A stretch of 27,271 bases of DNA from MnTg04 sp964568075. Its GTDB lineage: Bacteria > Pseudomonadota > Gammaproteobacteria > Steroidobacterales > MnTg04. The position numbers and the translations under genes were made by a program. The notes beneath the pieces are model-generated. The model did no database searches. It had not been told where the DNA came from and saw only the letters and a program-made list of their open reading frames with translations. Where the stretch lies: NCBI GenBank assembly GCA_964568075.1, contig CAZMOM010000037.1:1-27271 (forward strand). The letters are read 5' to 3'. Positions 5,426-13,563 of the stretch are shown in pieces (the first letter of the stretch is position 1; each line of letters opens with the position of its first letter).

Positions 5426-8020
5426 CTAGAACAAGTCCTCTTCGTCCGGGGCTTCCTGATCATAGTCAAAAGGCCGGTCTGAATCTTCCGGTTTGCAGTC
5501 CGGTATTCTCTCTCTGGGGACGATTTCAAAAATTGCCCTCGGGTCTCCCGCTCTCGCCAGGCAGCCATTGTCCGGTGAAATACGCACGGTGATCAGGCCG
5601 TCGGGAGCGGGCAATCTGCTTTCCGGCATCCCGCGCAGTGCGACTTGCATGAAATCCAGCCACATAGGTAAAGCTGTTCGCGCTCCCTCTTCGCCGACGC
5701 CCAGCGGGCGCGGGTTGTCGAAGCCGACCCAGGTCGTCGCTACCAGGCGCGAATTGTAGCCACTAAACCAGACATCGACGCCATCATTTGTCGTGCCTGT
5801 CTTGCCAGACAGATCTTTGCGGCCGAGAACCATCGCCCGTCGGCCGGTGCCTCGACGTATGACGTCCCGCATCATGTCGGCAATCAGGTAGGCGTTACGC
5901 GATTCGACGACTCTTGGTGCGGCCGGCGCCGGGTCGCTGTGAATAATGAGATCCTGCGGAAGGTCGTCGAGGTCCGGTAAGGATTCGTCGTCGTCATCGT
6001 CAGCGCCGTCCGCTTCCAGCCGAGTCCTGACCTGCTCGCACTCATAACATGCCAGCGGCGGATCCGCCTGATAAATCATCTCCCCGGAGGCATCCTCAAT
6101 ACGCTGGACGATATAGGGCTGAACCGCAAATCCACCGTTGGCGAAAACCGAGAATGCGGCTGCCATTTGTAACGGCGTCAGTGCCGCACTTCCTAGAGCC
6201 AGTGACAGATTCCGGGACAGGGCGCTCCGTGGAAATCCGAAACGATCGAGATAGCGCAGCGCATGTGGAATGCCGATGTCTAACAAAATTCGAATCGACA
6301 CCAGGTTGCGTGACTTGACCAGCGCTTCGCGCATTCGCGTTGGCCCGTGGAATATTCTGCTGTAATTGACCGGGCGCCAGGTCTCTTCGAGCGCGGCATC
6401 CTCGAAAACCACCGGAGCATCATCGATGACTGTCGCCGGCGTGTAATTCAGGTCCAGGGCCGCCGAGTAGACAAAGGGCTTGAATGATGACCCTGGCTGA
6501 CGTTTGGCCTGGGCGGCGCGATTGAATTTACTGGCGAAAAAATCGAAGCCGCCCGAAAGCGCCACGATACCTCCATCCTGGGGGTCGATCGCAGTCACCG
6601 CGCCTTGAACCTCGGGTATTTGGGTCAGTCGCCAGCCTTGCTCGACCAACGCCAGGCGTATCACGTCACCTGGAGTCAAAATGTCTGCAGCTGATTCCGG
6701 CGCATCGCCGCGCTGGTTATCGTCGATGTAAGGCCTGGCCCATGACATCGCTGTCCACGGCAGGGTGACGACACCGTGGTCCCTGACAAAAATCTCAGCC
6801 TTCTGCTCGTCGGTTGACAGGACCAGCGCAACCGCGAGATTACCAATTTCGGGGTAGGCTTGAAGAATCACGGCCCATTCGGATTCTGAATCCGTCTCCG
6901 CTTGCTCCAGGTCCGCTTGCTCCAGGTCCGCTTGCTCCAGGTCCGCTTGCTCCAGGTCGCTGGTGTGCGGCTGCGATTCATCAGTCTCCGCCGGAACATC
7001 ATTATCGACGCCGGTTGCGGCGGGTTCATCAAAAATGTCGAGATGCCCCTCCGGGCCTCTGTACCCGTGTCGAGCGTCGTATTCCAGCAATGCCTGGCGC
7101 AATGCGATGATTGCCGCCCGCTGCAGGCGACTGTCGAGGGTGGTTGTGACGCGATAGCCGGCTGTGTATATCTCCGGCAGATCGCGAGCCAGCAATTCAC
7201 TACGCACCATTTCGGCAACATACGGCGCGGCTACCTGGACCGTGGGACCATGAATTCTTGACACCAGCGGCTGTGCTTCCGCCTCATCCGCCTGCGCCTG
7301 GTCTGCGTAGCCTGTCTCCATCATGCGTCGCAAAACATAACTGCGACGAATCCGCGCCCGCTCGGGATCGTTGACCGGATTGTCTGTAGAAGGCGCCTTT
7401 GGCAATCCGGCGATCGTGGCTATTTCAGCCAGGTTGAGCTCATCCAGCGTTTTACCAAAATAGACTTCTGCTGCAGCCCCGACACCGTAGGCCCTCTGGC
7501 CCAGAAAAATCTTGTTCAGGTAAAGCGTCAGGATTTCGTGTTTGCTGAGTTCTCGCTCAACCCGAAGGGCAAGAAAAATCTCCCTGAGCTTCCTGACATA
7601 GGTCCTTTCCCGGGTCAGGAAAAAATTCCTGGCCAGCTGCATGGTGATGGTTCCGCCACCCTGACGCCGCTCACCGGTCAGCAGCAGCATCATGCCGGCT
7701 CGAACCAGGCCCTGGTAGTCGACACCCGGGTGTTCGAAGAACCGGTCGTCCTCTGCGGCCAGGAACGCATTGACCATATCCTCGGGTATATCCTCGAATG
7801 CGACCGGAATTCGGCGCTGGGCACCCAATTGCGAGATCAGGCGGCCGTCGCGGCTGTAGACCCGCAAGGGCACCTGGAGGCGCACTTCGCGCAGCGAATC
7901 CACCGCGGGCAGCCCAGGCGCCAGGTACAAATAGGCGGCGACGCCGGTCATAAAGAAAATAAAGCTGCCGACGGCAATAGCGCTGGCGCCCACAAAAAGA
8001 ATCCGATGGTAAAGTTTCAT
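5426..8020 (-). CDS. mrcA: Penicillin-binding protein 1A (bifunctional transglycosylase/transpeptidase)
   Basis: An 864-residue class A PBP that polymerises and crosslinks peptidoglycan at the periplasmic face. It has an N-terminal membrane anchor (about residues 8-33) and then a GT51 domain with catalytic Glu90 in EDDRFFEHPGVD, followed by GGGTITMQLARNFFL. An OB-type insert follows, then the transpeptidase domain: Ser511 in the SSFK motif, SRN in the KSRN segment, and Lys740 in KTGTT. Two acidic stretches are unusual. One is four exact DLEQA repeats at about 355-375, between the two catalytic domains. The other is an Asp/Glu-rich segment ahead of the KTG motif. The C-terminus is also acidic. 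The gene is divergent from pilM, as in Pseudomonas (ponA) and E. coli. Confidence 0.97.
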   Translation of the reverse strand: MKLYHRILFVGASAIAVGSFIFFMTGVAAYLYLAPGLPAVDSLREVRLQVPLRVYSRDGRLISQLGAQRRIPVAFEDIPEDMVNAFLAAEDDRFFEHPGVDYQGLVRAGMMLLLTGERRQGGGTITMQLARNFFLTRERTYVRKLREIFLALRVERELSKHEILTLYLNKIFLGQRAYGVGAAAEVYFGKTLDELNLAEIATIAGLPKAPSTDNPVNDPERARIRRSYVLRRMMETGYADQAQADEAEAQPLVSRIHGPTVQVAAPYVAEMVRSELLARDLPEIYTAGYRVTTTLDSRLQRAAIIALRQALLEYDARHGYRGPEGHLDIFDEPAATGVDNDVPAETDESQPHTSDLEQADLEQADLEQADLEQAETDSESEWAVILQAYPEIGNLAVALVLSTDEQKAEIFVRDHGVVTLPWTAMSWARPYIDDNQRGDAPESAADILTPGDVIRLALVEQGWRLTQIPEVQGAVTAIDPQDGGIVALSGGFDFFASKFNRAAQAKRQPGSSFKPFVYSAALDLNYTPATVIDDAPVVFEDAALEETWRPVNYSRIFHGPTRMREALVKSRNLVSIRILLDIGIPHALRYLDRFGFPRSALSRNLSLALGSAALTPLQMAAAFSVFANGGFAVQPYIVQRIEDASGEMIYQADPPLACYECEQVRTRLEADGADDDDDESLPDLDDLPQDLIIHSDPAPAAPRVVESRNAYLIADMMRDVIRRGTGRRAMVLGRKDLSGKTGTTNDGVDVWFSGYNSRLVATTWVGFDNPRPLGVGEEGARTALPMWLDFMQVALRGMPESRLPAPDGLITVRISPDNGCLARAGDPRAIFEIVPRERIPDCKPEDSDRPFDYDQEAPDEEDLF
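6897..6956 (-). repeat. Four exact 15-base tandem repeats inside mrcA
   Basis: The plus-strand unit TCCGCTTGCTCCAGG occurs four times without a break (6897-6911, 6912-6926, 6927-6941, 6942-6956). On the coding strand it gives consecutive DLEQA pentapeptides. Because the unit is five codons, copy-number change keeps the frame and only lengthens or shortens an acidic linker between the transglycosylase and transpeptidase domains. Confidence 0.95.
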
Positions 8021-8042
8021 GCTAAGTAACTGGCTTAAGTCC

Positions 8043-8071
8043 TTGCTTTATAACATCTGATTATGCATATT
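8043..8071 (+). promoter_or_regulatory. Distal promoter feeding the riboswitch leader
   Basis: TTGCTT (8043-8048) and CATATT (8066-8071) are 17 bases apart, each matching the sigma70 consensus in about four of six positions. The predicted start near 8078 falls just ahead of the riboswitch aptamer, which supports the call. Confidence 0.45.
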
Positions 8072-8077
8072 AAGGCC

Positions 8078-8172
8078 GCACAATGCAGGCAAACTCACCG
8101 AAAGGTGAGGACGCAAAGCCACCGGTCTAAGGGAGTCACCTAAGACAGCGGGGTTGCCGGTCAGGATGCAAC
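8078..8172 (+). promoter_or_regulatory. Cyclic-di-GMP-I (GEMM) riboswitch upstream of pilM
   Basis: The conserved GEMM-I core is visible in order: GGCAAAC (8088-8094), a stem TCACC/GGTGA closed by a GAAA tetraloop (8100-8103), GGACGCAAAGC (8109-8119), a CCGGTCTAA segment (8122-8130), CCTAAGACAGCGGGG (8139-8153) and GTTGCCGG (8153-8160). Flanking TGCA/TGCA bases (8084-8087, 8167-8170) can close the outer helix. The base before GCAAAC is G, as expected for c-di-GMP rather than the G-to-A variants that sense cGAMP. The aptamer ends about 310 bases before pilM, so any expression platform lies in that leader. No simple hairpin-plus-T-run terminator was found. Confidence 0.9.
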
Positions 8173-8365
8173 CAGTTTGCCCAGACTTCTGCCAGGCCGC
8201 CCGCATCTTACCGGACTGATTTCCAAAAGCCTGGATTTATGCCTGAAATGCTAACACAGGTGGGCTAATGACCTGCGATTGACCGACCCTGACTGTGGTC
8301 GGGAAGTATACCGCAGCAACTGAAAGGAACGGGGGGAGACGGTTGCGGTACGGTCTTTGTCATAA

Positions 8366-8381
8366 TGTGAGCGAGGTCACG
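8366..8381. promoter_or_regulatory. CRP/Vfr-like binding site
   Basis: TGTGA (8366-8370), a 6-base spacer and TCACG (8377-8381) match the CRP-family consensus TGTGA-N6-TCACA at nine of ten core positions. It is centred about 78 bases upstream of the start predicted for the proximal promoter, an activator-compatible distance. In Pseudomonas the CRP homologue Vfr controls twitching motility. That link is only an analogy here. Confidence 0.5.
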
Positions 8382-8416
8382 TACCGATAACGGTGGATGA
8401 ACTAGGATAAACGTGG

Positions 8417-8445
8417 TTGCATAAGCTAATGTGCTGGTCTATCTT
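8417..8445 (+). promoter_or_regulatory. Proximal promoter of pilM operon
   Basis: TTGCAT (8417-8422) and TATCTT (8440-8445) are separated by 17 bases and resemble sigma70 -35 and -10 boxes. Transcription from about 8452 would bypass the riboswitch and give a leader of about 29 bases. Confidence 0.45.
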
Positions 8446-8480
8446 CGACTTGCAAGTTACGGAGTTAAAAAGGAAAAACC

Positions 8481-9542
8481 GTGATTTTTGGTAGAAAAAG
8501 GAAGTCTTTGCTCGGATTGGACATAACGACTTCATCCGTGAAGTTGATCGAATTGTCCGGTGGGAATGGAAGTTACAAGGTCGAGTCCTACGCGGCGGAA
8601 CCGACTCCGAACAATGCCGTCAATGAAAAGGCCATTGTCGATGCCCAGGCCGTGGGCGAGGCAATTCGCCGGGCGGTTAAACGTTCTGGCACTGCAACCA
8701 AAGAGTGCGCAGTCGCGATTTCCGGCGATGCCGCGGTTACCAAGCTTATCCAGATGCCAAGATCACTGAGTGCGTCCGAGATGGAAGGCCAGGTCGAATT
8801 GCAGGCTGACCAGTACATACCGTTCCCGATGGAAGAAGTTTCGTTCGATTTTGAAGTCCAGGGAGAATCGTCGAAAGATCCGGAAATGCAGGACGTGCTT
8901 CTGGTGGCGACCCGCAATGAAAACGTGGAACAGCGCCAGGCAGCCGTGGAAGCGGCCGGGCTGATCGCCAGGGTCGTCGATGTTGAAGCATTCGCACTGG
9001 AAAATTCCTGTCAGTTGCTGACTCACCAGATGATCGATGGCGGCATGGACCACACGATCGCCGTGGTCGATTTTGGAGCCAGTAGCACGACCTTCAGTAT
9101 TCTGCGCGATCTTCGGGTGATTTATACCCGGGACTTTGCGTTCGGCGGCCAACAACTGACCGAGGAAATTATGAGAACCTACGGGCTGAGCCTTGAAGAA
9201 GCTGGACGGGCGAAGAAGGAAGGCGGACTGCCGTCAAACTTCCAGCCGGAAGTGCTGGACCCGTTCATGGACGAAATGTCGCTTCAGGTCAGTCGCTCAT
9301 TACAGTTTTTCCTGGCATCCGGCAGTGGTCGGGAGCAGCCGGAATCCATTTTGATCTGTGGCGGGTGCGCCAATATTCAGGGTGTGGCAGATGTCATTGC
9401 TTCCCGGGTGGGTATACCCGCAGAAGTTGGCGATCCGCTCGGGCAAATGAAACTGTCTTCACGGGCCAAATCTCAGGGTGTGACAAAGGATTCCACCGCA
9501 TTGTTGACCGCTTGTGGTCTGGCGTTGAGGAGCTTCGACTAA
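8481..9542 (+). CDS. pilM: Type IV pilus assembly protein PilM (actin-like)
   Basis: PilM is a cytoplasmic actin-fold ATP-binding protein that binds the PilN N-terminus and links the inner-membrane alignment complex to the pilus motor. The 353-residue length is normal. The N-terminal LLGLDITTSSVKLIEL is the phosphate-1 region, VVDFGASSTTFSIL (about 195-208) is phosphate-2, and ILICGGCANIQG (about 291-302) is the adenosine region. The start is GTG 8481 with AAGGA six bases upstream; the protein then begins MIFGRKRKSLLG as in homologues. One base separates its stop from the pilN ATG. It is the first gene of pilMNOPQ, behind a c-di-GMP riboswitch. Confidence 0.96.
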   Translation: MIFGRKRKSLLGLDITTSSVKLIELSGGNGSYKVESYAAEPTPNNAVNEKAIVDAQAVGEAIRRAVKRSGTATKECAVAISGDAAVTKLIQMPRSLSASEMEGQVELQADQYIPFPMEEVSFDFEVQGESSKDPEMQDVLLVATRNENVEQRQAAVEAAGLIARVVDVEAFALENSCQLLTHQMIDGGMDHTIAVVDFGASSTTFSILRDLRVIYTRDFAFGGQQLTEEIMRTYGLSLEEAGRAKKEGGLPSNFQPEVLDPFMDEMSLQVSRSLQFFLASGSGREQPESILICGGCANIQGVADVIASRVGIPAEVGDPLGQMKLSSRAKSQGVTKDSTALLTACGLALRSFD

Positions 9543-9543
9543 G

Positions 9544-10131
9544 ATGCCAAGAATTAATCTACTTCCATGGCGCGAAGAACAGCGCAAAGAGCGGCAGAAG
9601 AATTTTGCTGTGGCCAGCGGCGCCGCCGTTTTGATCGGCGCAGTGTGCATCATCGTGGCGAACTGGACTTTTGACCGGTTTATCAATCACCAGAACAAAC
9701 GCAACGGCATTTTGAAAAATGAAATTACACTTCTGGACACAATGATAGAAGAAATCAAGGGTCTGGAGCGCCAAAAGGAACGGTTGATCGCACGAATGGA
9801 AATCATCGAGCGATTGCAACAGAGCCGGCCTGAGGTGGTACACCTTTTTGATGAGTTGGTGCGTACGCTCCCCGAAGGAGTTTATCTGACATCGGTGAAA
9901 CAGACCGTCCGAAATCTTGAAATAAAAGGTGTTGCTGAATCCACGACGCGTGTATCGGCGTATATGCGCAATATCGACAGCTCGGAATGGCTGGAAGATC
10001 CGGGCTTGCAGGTAATTGAAACAGTTGAAGACGGACCGACCAAACACGCTGAATTTGGACTGACCGCCAAGCAGCTGTCGACGACAGTCGAGGAAAACAA
10101 CGATGAACTGCTGGAGACAGGCGGACTATGA
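9544..10131 (+). CDS. pilN: Type IV pilus assembly protein PilN
   Basis: Inner-membrane component of the type IV pilus alignment subcomplex. The 195-residue protein starts MPRINLLPWREEQRKERQ, the short cytoplasmic INLLPWR peptide known to dock into PilM. One membrane helix follows at about residues 22-42. Next come a coiled-coil-like stretch (about 50-85) and a small periplasmic ferredoxin-like domain that pairs with PilO. The C-terminus has a short polar tail. The stop overlaps the pilO start (ATGA, 10128-10131), indicating coupled translation and matched amounts of the two partners. Confidence 0.95.
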   Translation: MPRINLLPWREEQRKERQKNFAVASGAAVLIGAVCIIVANWTFDRFINHQNKRNGILKNEITLLDTMIEEIKGLERQKERLIARMEIIERLQQSRPEVVHLFDELVRTLPEGVYLTSVKQTVRNLEIKGVAESTTRVSAYMRNIDSSEWLEDPGLQVIETVEDGPTKHAEFGLTAKQLSTTVEENNDELLETGGL

Positions 10132-10724
10132 ACCTCATAGAGCAACTGCAGAGCCTCGACACCAGCGATATTGGTCGCTGGCCGTTAATTTTTCGTGCCT
10201 TCCTGATCGTTATCATTTTTTTCGCCGTCGCGGCGGGCGGTTCCTACTACTTTGTTTACCGTGACAAGTCCGAAGTGCTGCAGCGAGCCGAAAGAGAGGA
10301 AATCGATCTGAAGCGGACATTTGAGACCAGGCAAAGACGAGCTGCGAACCTGAATGCCTATAAGGCACAGCTTAGGGAAATGGAAGTTTCATTTGGTGCC
10401 ATGTTGCGTCAGTTGCCGAGCCGCACGGAAGTCCCCAGCCTGCTTGTGGATATTTCCCAGACCGGTCTTGGCGCCGGCCTTGACGAACGGCTTTTCCAGC
10501 CCAGTGAAGAAATCAAAAAAGATTTCTATGCCGAACTGCCAATCAAAATTCGTCTGCAGGGCCAGTATCACGCTCTTGCAGAGTTTGTCAGCGGAATCGC
10601 CGCCTTGCCACGTATCGTGACGCTGCAAGACGTCACCATTCAGCCGGCCCGTGATGGTGGACCTAACGATCTGTCGCTCGATGTCACGGCCAAGACGTAC
10701 CGCTACCTGGAAGAGGAGTCATAA
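10128..10724 (+). CDS. pilO: Type IV pilus assembly protein PilO
   Basis: Bitopic inner-membrane partner of PilN in the pilus alignment complex. It has 198 residues: a short cytoplasmic N-terminus, one membrane helix at about 22-44 (FRAFLIVIIFFAVAAGGSYY), a charged coiled-coil (about 50-90) and a periplasmic domain with LPSRTEVPSLLVDIS and a YHALAEFVSGIAALPRIV segment characteristic of PilO. Its start overlaps the pilN stop by four bases, and pilP begins five bases after its stop. Confidence 0.95.
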   Translation: MNLIEQLQSLDTSDIGRWPLIFRAFLIVIIFFAVAAGGSYYFVYRDKSEVLQRAEREEIDLKRTFETRQRRAANLNAYKAQLREMEVSFGAMLRQLPSRTEVPSLLVDISQTGLGAGLDERLFQPSEEIKKDFYAELPIKIRLQGQYHALAEFVSGIAALPRIVTLQDVTIQPARDGGPNDLSLDVTAKTYRYLEEES

Positions 10725-10729
10725 GAAGA

Positions 10730-11254
10730 ATGGACACTGGTACGCGTTCTGAATTCAGATTGATCCTGGCTGTTATGGCGGGACTGCTGACTGCTTGCAC
10801 CGGTGGTACGGATGACCTGAATTCTTACATAGACAAGATCAAAGTCAAACCGGGCGGCCGGATTGATCCGCTGCCACAGATCAAGCCATACGACACCTTT
10901 GTCTATGAGGCGCATGATCTACGGTCGCCTTTCGTTCCCGCCACGCCGGTGGTGGTGCGCAATCAGTCAGGCTCAGCGATCAGCCCCGACGATACTCGCA
11001 GCAGAGAGTATCTCGAGCAGTACCCGCTGGATTCGATGAATATGGTTGGGACGCTTGCTCTTGGGGAGACCGTTTACGGCCTCCTGCAGACCAGCGATGG
11101 ATTGGTTCACCGCGTGGTGGTTGGTAATTATTTAGGCCAGAACGATGGACACATTACGTCCATTACCGATAAAGAAATCAATTTGCTTGAAATAATCTCA
11201 GACGGACTCGGCGGCTATATCGAAAGGCCGGCTGCCGTAGCGTTGAGTGAGTGA
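10730..11254 (+). CDS. pilP: Type IV pilus lipoprotein PilP
   Basis: PilP is an inner-membrane lipoprotein that connects the PilN/PilO heterodimer to the secretin PilQ. The 174-residue protein has an N-terminal signal with lipobox LLTAC and lipidated Cys23. A flexible linker and a C-terminal beta domain follow (about 85-165: DSMNMVGTLALGETVYGLLQ), the PilQ-binding homology region. A purine-rich AGAGGAG (10712-10718) precedes the ATG. The stop at 11252-11254 lies 20 bases before the pilQ ATG. The position between pilO and pilQ is standard. Confidence 0.95.
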   Translation: MDTGTRSEFRLILAVMAGLLTACTGGTDDLNSYIDKIKVKPGGRIDPLPQIKPYDTFVYEAHDLRSPFVPATPVVVRNQSGSAISPDDTRSREYLEQYPLDSMNMVGTLALGETVYGLLQTSDGLVHRVVVGNYLGQNDGHITSITDKEINLLEIISDGLGGYIERPAAVALSE

Positions 11255-11274
11255 TCGTACAGGGAGAAACCGAA

Positions 11275-13443
11275 ATGAAGTTCTTGAATCTGCCAACACG
11301 TGATTTCCGCGGGGGCGAAGGATTTGGACGCCGCGCGGGCACATGGGTTATTGCAGTGCTGGCCTGTCAGCTGGCTTTACCGGCCTTAGCCCAGGATTCA
11401 CAGCTGGAGGATATCAAGGTAGTTGCCTTGCCTGGCCAGCAGGTGCAGCTGGAATTGCAGATGAGCGGCGCCGTGCCGGAACCATTAAGTTTTACAATTG
11501 ACGATCCCGCGCGAATCGCCCTGGATTTGCCGGGCACCGGCCTGAACATGGATCGTCGGCGAACCAATGTCGGAATTGGGCCTCTCAGTTCGGTGGTCAC
11601 CGCCGAGGCCGGTGGGCGGACGCGTGTCGTTTTGAATATGGACAGGCTGGTGCCGTACGAAACCCGGGTGTCCGGTAACAGCATTATCATTCTCCTCGGT
11701 CTTGAAGATCGTGCAGTTCAGACGGCAAGTTTTTCAGGCGGTAGACCGACCAGCAGCCGGCCCGACACGGGCTCCCGGGACATCGAGAACATCGATTTTC
11801 GTCGCAGTCCCGATGGAGCCGGCCGAATTATGGTAACCCTCGGTAATCCAAATACCGCGATAGACCTGCGGCAGCAGGGTAACCTGGTTCTGGTCGATTT
11901 CAAGAACACCAGTCTCCCGGACGAATTGCTGCGGCGCATGGATGTTGTGGATTTTGCGACGCCGGTTTCGTCAGTCGACACGCTCAAAGTCGGTAACGAT
12001 ACCCGCCTGATAATCGCCGCCAGGGGAGACTTTGAAGAAGTCGCTTATCAGTCTGACAACGTGTTTACCGTTGAGATCAGCGAAGTGGTCGTCGATGAAG
12101 ACGCGTTTGTTCCGGAAATTGAAAGGGTGTACACCGGCGAGCGCATGTCTTTGAATTTCCAGGATATTGAGACCAGAGCGGTTCTCCAATTGCTGGCCGA
12201 TACCAGTGGTTTGAATATCGTGGTCAGCGATACAGTTCAGGGCAATGTGACGCTACGCTTGCAGAACGTGCCGTGGGATCAGGCGCTGGATATCGTTTTA
12301 CGCACCAAGGGTCTCGATATGCGTGAGCAGGGCAACGTAATAATGGTTGCTCCGGCGGATGAAATTGCCGCACGCGAACGGCAAGAGCTTGAAACCTATG
12401 CTCAGCGACAGGAACTTGAACCCTTGCGGGCGGAATTCGTACAGGTTAACTACGCTAAAGCCGCCGATCTGGCGGGACTGATGGCGGCGAGCGGCGAGAA
12501 TTCGATATTGTCCGATCGCGGTAGCGTCGCAGTCGATGAAAGAACCAACACATTGCTGGTGCAAGATACGGAAGAGAGCCTGGCCGATATCCGTCGTTTG
12601 GTCGCGATTCTCGATATTCCGATCCGCCAGGTTCTGATCGAAGCGCGAATCGTTGTCGTCAATGACGACTATGCCAAGGAACTGGGTGCGCGCTTCGGCG
12701 TTACCTTTGTTGATAGTTTCGGCAGCGGCGGACTGGTGACCACGACCGGCGGCTCAGCGGGTGCAGGGGTTATCGTCGACTCGGCGCTGACCAATATCCA
12801 GGCAACCGGCCAGCCGTTTCCGGTCCAGGCCCCGTCGATCACCGACCGGTTTAATGTCAATTTGCCGGTAACCAGTCCTGCAGGCCGTGTTGCGATGGCT
12901 ATTCTTGACAATGATTTTATCATCGATCTGGAGCTGTCGGCGTTACAGGCTGAAGGTCGCGGAGAAATTATTTCGACACCGCGCGTTATCACCGCCAATC
13001 AGAAGCAGGCCAGCATCGAGCAAGGGGTCGAGATTCCCTTCCAGGAGTCCTCGTCCAGCGGAGCGACGACGACCCAGTTCAAGAAGGCTGTGCTGAGATT
13101 GCTGGTGACGCCGCAGATTACACCTGATGACCGGGTGATCATGGATCTGCAGGTAAATCAGGATAGCGTGGGTGAGAACGTACCCAGCGCGACCGGCGGT
13201 TTCGTGCCGACCATAGATACTCGCGAAGTTATTACCCAGGTTCTGGTCAATGATGGCGAAACCGTGGTTCTCGGCGGCATCTATGAAACGGAGGTCCGCG
13301 AGGTGGTCAGCCAGGTGCCGGTCCTGGGATCGATACCGATAATCGGTCGTCTGTTCAGGTCTACGATCGACGAATCCAACAAATCGGAACTGCTGATATT
13401 TGTCACGCCCAGAATTTTGCGCGATGGTGGAAACGCTTACTGA
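11275..13443 (+). CDS. pilQ: Type IV pilus secretin PilQ
   Basis: Outer-membrane secretin through which the type IV pilus leaves the cell. From ATG 11275 it has 722 residues. It has a signal peptide ending ALPALAQ (cleavage near 39), two AMIN domains that bind peptidoglycan (about 44-135 and 150-260), an STN/N0 domain (MSLNFQDIETRAVLQLL, about 283-345), a secretin N1 domain (about 375-450) and the C-terminal secretin channel (about 520-715) with VPVLGSIPIIGRLFRS and a LLIFVTPRIL end. An upstream in-frame GTG at 11251 overlaps pilP. ATG 11275 is preferred because AGGGAGA sits eight bases ahead and a proper signal peptide follows. A terminator follows the gene. Confidence 0.97.
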   Translation: MKFLNLPTRDFRGGEGFGRRAGTWVIAVLACQLALPALAQDSQLEDIKVVALPGQQVQLELQMSGAVPEPLSFTIDDPARIALDLPGTGLNMDRRRTNVGIGPLSSVVTAEAGGRTRVVLNMDRLVPYETRVSGNSIIILLGLEDRAVQTASFSGGRPTSSRPDTGSRDIENIDFRRSPDGAGRIMVTLGNPNTAIDLRQQGNLVLVDFKNTSLPDELLRRMDVVDFATPVSSVDTLKVGNDTRLIIAARGDFEEVAYQSDNVFTVEISEVVVDEDAFVPEIERVYTGERMSLNFQDIETRAVLQLLADTSGLNIVVSDTVQGNVTLRLQNVPWDQALDIVLRTKGLDMREQGNVIMVAPADEIAARERQELETYAQRQELEPLRAEFVQVNYAKAADLAGLMAASGENSILSDRGSVAVDERTNTLLVQDTEESLADIRRLVAILDIPIRQVLIEARIVVVNDDYAKELGARFGVTFVDSFGSGGLVTTTGGSAGAGVIVDSALTNIQATGQPFPVQAPSITDRFNVNLPVTSPAGRVAMAILDNDFIIDLELSALQAEGRGEIISTPRVITANQKQASIEQGVEIPFQESSSSGATTTQFKKAVLRLLVTPQITPDDRVIMDLQVNQDSVGENVPSATGGFVPTIDTREVITQVLVNDGETVVLGGIYETEVREVVSQVPVLGSIPIIGRLFRSTIDESNKSELLIFVTPRILRDGGNAY

Positions 13444-13467
13444 GATTCGGACCAATCGGTTTATAGC

Positions 13468-13498
13468 AAAAGCCTTCCGCATCGCGGAAGGCTTTTTT
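13468..13498 (+). terminator. Terminator after pilQ, possibly bidirectional
   Basis: A 9-bp perfect stem GCCTTCCGC (13472-13480) with GCGGAAGGC (13484-13492) and a 3-base loop is followed by six T residues (13493-13498). Upstream A residues extend the pairing and give a short T-run on the minus strand, so it may also end the convergent regulator gene whose stop is at 13564. Confidence 0.93.
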
Positions 13499-13563
13499 GT
13501 TGGTGGCGCACGTTCCGGTCCGGGATCAGGACAACACGGCAGGCAGCGAGACCGGCATTTCTA

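Larger units (their letters stand above)
8173..8480 (+). promoter_or_regulatory. Long pilM leader with competing hairpins
   Basis: This 308-base stretch has no supported gene. A first hairpin is CCGACC (8283-8288) with GGTCGG (8297-8302). A second is TACCGCA-gc-AAC (8309-8320) with GTTGCGGTA (8342-8350). A third is CGGTACG (8346-8352) with CGTACCG (8380-8386). The second and third share bases 8346-8350, so they cannot form together. The region also holds a CRP-like site and a proximal promoter. Seen directly; a switching role is inferred. Confidence 0.5.

Noticed and set aside
6902..7261. Plus-strand frame with repeated LLQVR units
   Set aside because: It is the antisense reading of the DLEQA repeat tract in mrcA.
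7538..8029. Plus-strand open frame of 163 codons over the mrcA 5' end
   Set aside because: It is antisense to the transglycosylase domain and has no recognisable motif or ribosome-binding site.
8249..8285. Two tiny overlapping reading frames (6 and 4 codons) in the pilM leader
   Set aside because: They lack ribosome-binding sites and are short enough to be chance; no leader-peptide codon bias is seen.
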